From: Mnemiopsis leidyi | Lineage: Eukaryota > Ctenophora > Tentaculata > Lobata > Bolinopsidae | Assembly (NCBI GenBank): GCA_000226015.1 | Contig: JH153071.1 | Span: 5,261 to 44,459 of the forward strand | Reading direction: 5' to 3' | Length of the DNA: 39,199 nt | Shown here: positions 1 to 9,100 of the stretch, piece after piece | Numbering within the stretch: the stretch's first letter is position 1 | Layout: every line of letters begins with the position of its first letter | Program-made: the position numbers and the translations under genes | Notes under the pieces: generated by a model | What the model saw: only the letters and a program-made list of their open reading frames with translations | Database searches by the model: none | What the model was told of the DNA's origin: nothing

Positions 1-321
1 AAATAAGCTGGTTCTCGTCTTGGGACAGTTTTGTCAACTCGATTAAATATGCTAATTATATTGGCCGGAGCGACTTTCAGATATACTTTGTGCATTAAAG
101 ACAGGCAGCATTTAGCTATCAAGTTGGGAAGAGCCAAAGTTCAAGCCTGTTAAAAATTTCTTTCGTGTGTGTCGGAGCAGAACCTGCATTTTTGTCATAG
201 AAGTAACAGTGAAATTTGTAGTCTGCAGCACGTATACCTTTTTTCTGGGCAGAGAAAACTCTTTGAATGGAGTTTAGCGATCCTGTGCCCCACACTGTTG
301 CGCAGTGAGAAACATACTGTC

Positions 322-846
322 CAAGTCAGTCTGTTCTAAGGATGATATTGAAAATGTGGTTAAAAGTTATGTTGAAGTTACACAAGAGAGCCAAAAGAAG
401 GTTATTCAACAAATTTCTATTGCGCAATCGTCAAAGGCAGTCTCATAAAATGTTATTAGGAAACTTGATGCTGATAAGGTTGAGCGGGAAAAAAGAAAAA
501 CAAATGTTGTTATTCTCAAAGCTCCTGAGCCTAGCAAAGACTCCACTGCTGAGCAAAAGAGAACCAAGGACAATGAGTTTTGTACATGTGTCCTTAAGAT
601 ACCCTCCTCTGACATAGAAGTTTGTTGGAGAGCTTGAAAACTTGATGAGTCAAAGCCAGACTACTCCAGACCTCTTGTCATCAAGCTGAAAGATGAAGCA
701 CTAGTGAAAGAGTGGACTAAAGAGGGAAAAGGCCACAGAACAGAAAGTGTTCATTGGATCAACCAAGATTTGTGTGCAGCAGATAGGACAGCAAATTTTC
801 AGGCAAGAGAAGAGAGAAGGAAGAGGATGGAGAAGAGGAAGAACTA
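322..846 (+). pseudogene. Decayed LINE ORF1-like segment
   Basis: Read in one frame from about 341, the segment encodes a coiled-coil-like stretch rich in K, E and Q. It continues into a nucleic-acid-binding type region (KTNVVILKAPEP, then SRPLVIKLKDEALVKEW, then HWINQDLCAADRTANFQ). That order, with 'R-P-L-V-I-K-L-K' and a late 'I-N-x-D-L' near 'A-x-R-x-A-N-F', matches the ORF1 proteins of many animal non-LTR retrotransposons (family knowledge). The frame is broken by in-frame stops near 446 and 640, so it cannot make the full protein. It lies directly upstream of an endonuclease remnant in the same orientation, which supports a LINE origin. Bases 1-321 show nothing I can name. Confidence 0.6.
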
Positions 847-1439
847 GGATATCCTAATATATTCTATTCAAATGCAAGTGGACTATACAACAAGCTTAAT
901 GAGTTGAACCAATGTTTAATAACTTATCGAAATATTGACATCATTTGTTATACAGAAACCCATTTTAACAAGAATATTTTAGATTCACAGATATCCATTG
1001 ATGGGTACAAATTTTTTAGGAAAGATAGAGATTTTTGTATACATGATGATGTAGAAGACGGTATTATAAGTGGTGGTGGTGGTTCCATTATATATTTTAA
1101 AGATACACTTGATGTTACTTAAGTCCACTCCTTTTATAGTAAAGCTCCAGACTCACTTGCAATTCAAGTTGTAGTAGTATTGGTAAATTTTGTATAGCAT
1201 GTGTTTATAGATCCCCAAATTTGAATAATTTATTAAATAGTTTATTGCTTTCATGTATTAAGGATATTTGTAATGAATCTAACACCTTTGAGACAGCCCT
1301 TATTGGTGATTTAAACTTGCCAGATATTTCATGGGAAAATGCAAAATGGAAGTTTGAAAAATTGTGATAGTTCTACTAATAATAAATCTTTATTACAACA
1401 GCTAGAGTTTATGAATGCATTTAATCAGCTTGGTTTAAG
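847..1439 (+). pseudogene. Decayed LINE endonuclease (EEP/APE-type) segment
   Basis: Translated pieces carry hallmarks of the N-terminal apurinic-type endonuclease of non-LTR retrotransposons: 'FYSNASGLYNKLNEL' near 859, 'IDIICYTETHFN' with the catalytic-type T-E-T-H near 937-970, a 'GGGGSIIYFK' strand near 1072-1100, 'CVYRSPN' near 1200 and 'IGDLNLPDISW' near 1300-1335. The pieces lie in more than one frame, with stops near 1120 and 1366, so this is a pseudogene. The last LINE-like residues (NAFNQLGLS) end at about 1439, exactly where a GC-rich repeated block begins. No reverse transcriptase domain is visible downstream, so the element was truncated or interrupted there. Confidence 0.75.
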
Positions 1440-1440
1440 T

Positions 1441-2742
1441 GTTACCCGACTTGCGCGTTGGTAAGCCTGAAGCCAGCATAGCCCTGTGGCTCGCGCTGCA
1501 CCGGCCCCATTGGGACGCTCAATGCTGTGTGAGCTTTTGCGTCGCGCGTCAGTCCTAATTTCACGCTAAACTCGCACAGGGATATACGTTAACGGGCGAT
1601 GCGCGTCATTACGCTTCGCTCGAGGAGCAGGTGTGACGCGCGCGAAGCGATGACGGTAGGTTGTAAGCCTACAAGGATATACGTGTTCAGCAAACTCGCG
1701 CATGGCTCGCAGCTTGCTGCTCTCCGCGGTCCTGGCGTTTTGTTAGATGTAGAAGGTTTAACGAATGTCATCTCGTCTTGTACAGCAGCGCGCACCCTCC
1801 CGTCATTTTTTGTCGAGGTGTTACCCGACTCGCGCATGGCTCGCTTTGTCTGACTTTGTCCGACCCTCATTCGAAGCGAATAGAGGAGAATAAAATGACG
1901 GGAGGGTGCGCGCTGCAGTACAAGGCTCGCCATGCGCAGCTTGCTGCTCTCTTGGCGTCAACGGGCGATGCGCGTCTAGAATTTCTTCGAAATTCTGTCG
2001 CCAGGCCAGAAATGCGTGACAGCGCGTGATGGCCGCGACAGTAGGTTATCAACCTACAATCTTGGCGAGGAACGGTAAACAGATATCATTTCGTCAAGTC
2101 ATTTTATTCTCCGGTACAAATCTTGTCAAGCCTTGTCTCACGTTGTGACCCTTTTCAAAAAAATTTTTTTTTAATTTGAAAATTTTTTTGAAAATAGGGG
2201 GCGTAGCCGCGCTTCGCACGCGCCGGAGGCTGCCGCTTCGCGGCAGCAGGGCTATGCAACGTGTAGCAAGTCAAGCTTTGAGCCTGATTAGGTGCTTGCG
2301 ATCGCGCTTGCTTTAGCTTTAACCATTAATCCCTTTTGCATTGCACGCTTCATGTTGTTTGACTTTGTCCGACCCTCATTCGAAGCGAATAAAGGGTCTT
2401 GAAGCGAATACGGGAATACGAATATGGGAATAAAATGACAGGAGGGTGCGCGCTGCCGTACAAGCTTCATGCGCTTCACCAGAGCCAAATTATTGTCGAG
2501 GTGTTACTCGACTCGCAGCTTGCTCTTTTGGCGTTTCGTTAAACGGATATCATCTCGCCAACTAAATTAGGTGGCCGGAAAACGTTAACGAGATTATATC
2601 CGTGTACCGTTCTGATTAACGGGCGATGCGCGTCTAGAATATCTTCGCCAGGCCAGAAATTGTCAGACGTTGCCTGACCTGCTGCCGCGAAGCGGCAGCC
2701 CCCGCGCGCATAGGGCTATGCTGGCTTAGTGCTTAGCAAGGC
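1441..2742. mobile_element. GC-rich hairpin mosaic with terminal inverted repeats
   Basis: A block clearly richer in G+C than its surroundings, made of repeated modules. An imperfect inverted repeat brackets it: 1458-1485 against 2712-2739, with the inner 15 bp (AGCCAGCATAGCCCT) perfect. Inside are a 24-bp perfect inverted pair (1786-1809 and 1892-1915) with a third near-identical copy at 2432-2455. A 32-bp direct repeat lies at 1851-1882 and 2360-2391. There are perfect hairpins GCTGCCGC-TTC-GCGGCAGC (2229-2247), GCTGCCGC-GAA-GCGGCAGC (2681-2699) and GTAGGTT-ATC-AACCTAC (2041-2057). The module beginning GTTACYCGAC occurs near 1441, 1821 and 2502. There is no convincing protein. It looks like a non-autonomous foldback or TIR element; an organelle-derived insert with palindromic repeats is another possibility. 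Exact ends and a target duplication are not clear. Confidence 0.5.
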
Positions 2743-3141
2743 TCTGGTTTGTGGTTAAAACATACGTTATTCAATGTAAATTGAATTTGATGAATAGAAA
2801 ATAAGTAAATTCAAAAAATTAAATTTTTTGAAATGTCGAAAAATTGCTTTTAATCCATGTTACATGCGCGTTTTATGTACAAAGCTATATTTTGAGCTTT
2901 CACTGAAATAAGCGCCGCGCAAAATTTTCATTTTATGACTATGCGGCTCTAAATAACTTTGCAGAGGTTATCATATGACCATTATCGAAAGCACATGGTC
3001 AAGTTTTACCTTAGCAACCCCTGTCCGACAACATGTAATTTGCTGAGACACAATAGTGTTTGTGTGTTAATATGCAAATCTTTGTAAGCACGCGAAGTTT
3101 ACTTTGGAAAACGTCTAGTTAAAAACGATTCATGGTTAGGC
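2743..3141. other. Upstream region of the kinase gene, no gene seen
   Basis: AT-rich sequence between the GC-rich repeat block and the first coding exon of the DYRK2-type gene. I see no coding exon. It presumably holds the promoter and 5' leader, but I find no clear TATA box. An AG lies 2 nt before the ATG (3138-3139), but the tract before it is not pyrimidine-rich. Confidence 0.5.
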
Positions 3142-6100
3142 ATGTTTTCGAACAAGTTGCCTGACACGAAGAGTCGTATATTTGGCAGTAGTAATGAATC
3201 GTCTAGTTTGTATGCAAGGTTGAGTGAGGTTACGGCGTCTCTTACAAGAAACAAGCAAGTTGATCTCTCTGAAAGTAATGGTCTTCCACCATTAAGAGGA
3301 AAGATGCCCAGTTCCAGACAGAAGAGCAATACGCTGCCTCATCTCGGACATGGCCCACAAGTTCAACAGCTCTATGATGATGATCAACGCCATCATGCCA
3401 AGCTCAAAGAGGACATCCTACCAAAGGTTCAAACTCAACAAGGAGATCAAGGAAAGGTTTGTGGATCTTGTTACTGATTATTTGATTGGTAGTTTTGCCT
3501 ATAATATTTACAAACTGATGTAAAGCATATAATTGTTTTTCCACTCTCCATAGCTCGGGAAATATATCGTGCCTAATATAATTACTGCTGAATAAGGTCC
3601 CAGTATTGAAGAGTTGAATGGTTGGTTAAGATAACTGGTCGTAGATTTTCGAGGTTTTACTGTGTCCAGAATTGTAAAGCAATAGGTGAATGATTTTTTA
3701 GTGTCGGGGTTATTAGACCTTCATCGCCGTTACCTTTGGGGAATTTCAAGCAACCATAGGATATTCTCAACCTCTGGTCACATTAGCAGTGGTAAAAGAC
3801 AATTTTTTTAATACGTGATGTTTTTAAAAATGAGCCTCTTAAACTGACGGAAAATATGCTGGATGCTTCAGAAGTTTAAATGCCATTAGTTCCATTGATT
3901 TGTCTTATGTCCCTCAAATTTATTCGCTGCAATAAGAATTAAATGTGGGTATAATTTCTTTATTAAAATTGTGTCTTACCTGAACCAATTATAGTCGGTA
4001 CTTTTAAGTGTTGCTGGTTTGATAATTATGAGCTAGTTGTTTAAATAAGGCTAGCCAATAATCATGTGTATTACAATAGTAGTTTTATAATCTGTTGTCT
4101 AGAAAAATTGGCGATTTTCTTATTCCCACAATCTTCAAAGTATATCATTTATGAAAAAGGAAGATATGTTATGCTTTAAGTTAATTTCAAAAGCTGTTGC
4201 TTTAGTCCATATACTGCCTTCAGATCATGAATTCCCATCAGTCAATTGTCTTTAACAAGCTGCCTATTTACATCGTCTTATTACCAGCAAAATGATTGCC
4301 GATGTAATTGCTGTCTTAATTCAATGCAAGTTATATTTTTGGACAGGTAAGTATCAAATGTTTCAAATCTTAATGTCGGCATGTTTTATTTCAGGATGTT
4401 CGATCTCTCACAATTTAACATCAGTGCGTTTTTCTTTAAGAGCACTAAGTTTTTTAATTCGGAATTCCCGCTAATTTCTGACCCAGGGCCAATCGTGGAA
4501 ACTTCAGTGGCTAATGTGAGTCTAAATCAAAGTTTTTTGGTCAAAACTTCACTGTTACATGGTCTCCAAAACTAGTGGCAGTTTTGCTTGTATACCTTGA
4601 TGAGCTTAAATCAAGCTCAAATAGGTACTCAACCTATCAGTTGAAGTAGTAGTAAAAAGTAAATACTAATCAGCTAACCAAATACAGCCTTTTTTCCTAA
4701 CAATGTTATATTTTCCCACGCGACCCTGCCCGTGGTTAATCCAATGGCATGCAGCCACTTTTCCTAGAGATGGATTAAAACCTTAGAAATGAAATGTGTA
4801 CTTACTTTGGGCCAGTTCGAACTATTCTAGGAAACAAAGTGCCTCATTATTGTTGCATAGAAACACGGCTCAGCTCTTACTTTTAACAAATCGTGGAACG
4901 TGTTATTTAATATCCCAAACTATGACTATCTGCTGCATGTTCAGTGTTCTTTAGAACAAGAGTTGGATTTACTGGCTGTATCATTCAGAAATTACTCTAA
5001 AGTTTAAATGCAACACTCGGTCCGGGTTCTAACTGAATTACTCGAAGTATCATGACATGAAGCACCAACAAACTAGTTTACTAGACATGAAATATCTTTC
5101 TTTGTCCCACGTTTAAACTAACTACTCCAGTAAAGTTTGATTTTCTAACAATTAAATTCGATAAAAAATGTCGATTAAAATTTGTTGAAATCTTCCGCAG
5201 AATCAACATTACTAATGCAATCTGCTATGTTTTATCAATCGCCATGACGACAGTATATCAAGCATTCCAACCTACTTCTGTGTCATTGCTGCAGGAAATA
5301 AGATGTTTCAATCCTTCGACAGCGGGCAGACCAATTAAAATGCTCCCCGGACCAGTAAAATTGATGCTAAGATATGATGCATGTAGCATAGTAGCATGTT
5401 TATTTATAGTAGCTGAGTGACGACACTAGGAGACCACTGTACACGTCCTGTACTCACACGACTGGCGGTCACGTGATCTAATTGTTTGCACAAACACTAC
5501 TAGACCCTCACTACATCTTTCTCTCTCGTCACTGTTTACATTAAATGTTTCCCGTCAACCAATCGCACATATCGGCGCCCGACCGTCGTGGCGGCGGAGG
5601 TCGCGGCGGCGTGGTCGTCGCAACTCGTCAGAAGTACGGTTCTGGGTACAGCAAATCGGACTGTTCGTGTAGTTACGGAGCCCCAGCAAGCAGCGATTAT
5701 TCATCTTTGTCTTTAGTAAGTTCCTGTGATTAATGTGCATATTAGTATTTTGTCTACCACGAAATTTTCTATCGCTGGTTTAGTAGTTTCTTCTTGTTGC
5801 AATCGTTCTCAAATGTTGCGCTAAATTAACTCACGTTTTCTCGAATATACAGGTATAACGCGCCGCTTTATTTTGCAGTTCAACCAAAATAAATCGTCAA
5901 TTAGGCATTAACAATGCACCAAAGGTAGTGACAACATTTTCTAGCCGAGTAAAGATAAACAAACTAATAATATTGTCTGTAGCAATAGCATTGGCTTGGC
6001 TGAGTTACACGTTTGATAAGTTTATTAGTACGTTTAGTCTGTGTAGATAGGCTGGTGGCATCATGCCTATTGATTTTGAAGAATATGAGTCCCAAAAGAG

Positions 6101-9100
6101 ACGAAGTTTACGAGTCCCCATATCATCTACCGCTGCTTACGTTTTAATTCAATGGGAGGTAGGTACTGCAGTATCTAAGTTCATTATTTTACCGTTAAAT
6201 CTGTGTAAAATTCAGCTTGTTGATCGTGTTGCTACGTAATGGTTCTATTCTTCTAAGGTTCTATTCTTGTAAGGTTCTATTCTTGTAATGTTCTATTTTG
6301 ACAGCACACTGCACTACCCTCAGATAGAGCACCTCAAAAAACCAATATGTTTATACTTTGTAGTTGTTCATAGGTTCACTTTCAAGCTGTCATTGTACGT
6401 GTAACGTTAAGATTTAGAATAAATAAATTTCACGCTTTTAAGATCAAACCGGAGTCCAGATAACGAAATGATTTAGTTCGTGTGCATCACAACGATTATC
6501 GTTTTTGCAGTACATGATATATACGTGTCTTATCGTGCATGCAGCACAGCTTGACTTCGACTCTAGATCAGTCTTAGTGGGCAATCACGTGACAGTTTTC
6601 CTGCGTTTATCTGCTTGTTTGTATGTACGTCTTGATGATATCAAGTCAGAGTTTCGCTTTCCCACTCGGATAACGTGAAGGACGGGAAGAAAACTTTAAA
6701 AGTTTTACGCTGCAAGTTGATAAAATCTATTGGTTTGCCGTTTGCTAGAGAGCGAGGAATTGTCTCGGTGTGGCCGATCTAGCGCAGTTTGACGAAATTA
6801 GTAACTCCAATGCTTTTTTCGTGAATCACCAAGCAAGAAATTTTAACATTTTGCATGCATCCATAAAATGAGAGACGGATTTTTATTTTTGCTTGTCAAA
6901 ATAAATGTTTGACTAGACCTTAATGAAGCCTAGGCAATACAGGGCTATTGTCCACTTCTGAACCTAGCCCAAGTACTTACAAAATTAAAAAGGACTACTA
7001 TTTTTCCGTGATCCCAGTTTCCGCCTAAATTTAAAATTAATAGCTATAATAGTATCATGCATCTAGAAGACTCCATTTATTACTTTTTGTTGAACTTCAA
7101 CAATAAATTTTTAAAATATCGGCATTATCGTAGCCGGCGATTTATATTTCCGATACAATTTTTAAAGCAATATTTCGTGATTCGTCCATGAAAATCCAAT
7201 TAAAACTTAATAGACCACTGCTTGAACATCAGTATCATCGAAAACAATTTAAAGTCTGTCATCCCTTTATCACATGACTTGTGAATATAACCTCTACAAC
7301 ACCAGCATGCCTCCGAAACATTTACAGATAAAGGTTTGGCAGTAACACGACACTGGTAAACAGAACCTCAGGTCCTGGTTGTCATGGTTACCGCTAAACT
7401 CATTGCAGGTTCATGATAAGTAAATATCTGTGGAGTCGTTAGCAGGTTGCGGCCCAGTAGCACACAGAGACTGGGTAACTTTATGGCACGGTATTTTATT
7501 GCGCCACGACGCAGCAAACAAAGCGCCGCTTAAAGGGAAGCAGTCATGAATGAGCGATATTCTTAGTCCCTCGGTAAATCATTGAAATAAAACACATTCT
7601 TTGGGGCATTTTTGTTTCCTCGTGTCGATCTAGCTCTAAGAAAGTTTAAATGTTTCTGTTACTGTGAAAATTGTAGTCAAGTTTAGGGAGATGACTGTTA
7701 AAGTTACTTGACACTTTACACCTTGGAATCAAGACTGTCATTTCTGTGCCCTTATGTGATAGGTTGGTTTATGATCACTATTTTGTAGATAATGTTAAAA
7801 ATTCAACTAAGGTTAGGAGAGCTTAAAGTTTAAGACTTGATTATGATCAATACTTTTATGAATTAAGCTATGGTTCCTGAATATTTTGGAGGCCTAGGGT
7901 CGCCCTTGGAATTGTTTAAAACTGATCGATACTGTTTTATGTTGATTCACAGTTATTGCTTCAGGTCATTAGTCCGTGTGTTCAGGGTGTGAGAGTCTCT
8001 AAAATCAGATTATTCTTGTTAACTCATTACTGACGTTTTTCCTTGATTCAACTTTATAAAGTTAGACTATCTGCTCTACACTCTGGAATTCAGATTGTCA
8101 TCACTGCGTTGTTATTCTCTATGCTCTGTTTGGTTTGCTGTGAGCTGTGATCAATGTATGTCTTCTTCATTTGAAATGGTTTATTCCAATTTGAATGAAA
8201 TGATCCTTTTTTTTGTTCCTAAGTGTGCTAAAGCCAAAGACGTTTTAAGATTATGAAGTTTGCCAAAAGTTTTCTATAAATTACGATTTCTTCATATTTT
8301 CTCAAGCCCATTTCTTATTTACTTTAATTTTCCGGTTCATATTTACAATGAAGTTTTACTGTACTACACCGATTATTTTACGATGATATAAAAGGGGGAG
8401 TGGTATAGCTGTATGTTTCACTACACAACTCTCCGTGCAATTTATTTAAAACATTCCTTCCTTCATTTACCAATTAATAGCCCGCATTGTCTTCACTCCT
8501 TAACGGCTATAATCATTCAAAAATGGTACCGTCAACTATTTACGAGGAAGTAAGAATTATTATTGAATCAAGTGCCGTTTTAGAAAAAATTCCTAATGTG
8601 TTTGCGGCCATTCATTCGTACCTACAACGTATACAATGTGATAAATCTAGACAAATTTTGCCATCTTTTCCTGTGTTAATTATGTATTTAGGTTGGGGTT
8701 TGCTTTGCGCAGTCATTGGCTGTTAAGTTTAATTCTGTCAAAAGCAGAGAAACGCTGGTAACAGCCTAATGTAATTATTGCCTGACTGAACTACGTCACC
8801 CGTTTCCTAGTCGCTGATTGGCCGGAGGGTGGTCCGGTGATCCGCTCACGTGACCCCAAACCCAGCACACACACGCAAACACTCGGCCAGATGTGTGGAT
8901 ACTGAGCGTAGCAATATGAATATTTTAATCCACCTAATATGGAGTTAACGTTGTTCCGTGCTTGACTTTTTGCACTTTTTTAATTTTACTCCTCGGTTTA
9001 TGGCAATCTGACCAATGTCTAGTCCGGTAGGTTATTTTCCTGGATGGGTCATTACATTTCCAATTATCCCTTTGCTGTCATGAACCTCGACAATATAGCC

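Noticed and set aside
1589-2488. Several open frames of 60-114 codons on both strands in the GC-rich block
   Set aside because: They are open because the sequence is GC-rich and palindromic; their peptides repeat the hairpin modules and match no family.
2229-2699. GC hairpins read as bacterial terminators or rho-independent signals
   Set aside because: The setting is a eukaryotic nuclear locus, the stems lack terminator T-runs, and they are part of a repeated mosaic.
3457-3480. DYRK2 exon 1 continuing past 3456 to the stop at 3475
   Set aside because: The donor GTTTGT at 3457 joins in phase to the kinase exon and gives the expected protein length; read-through adds only six residues.
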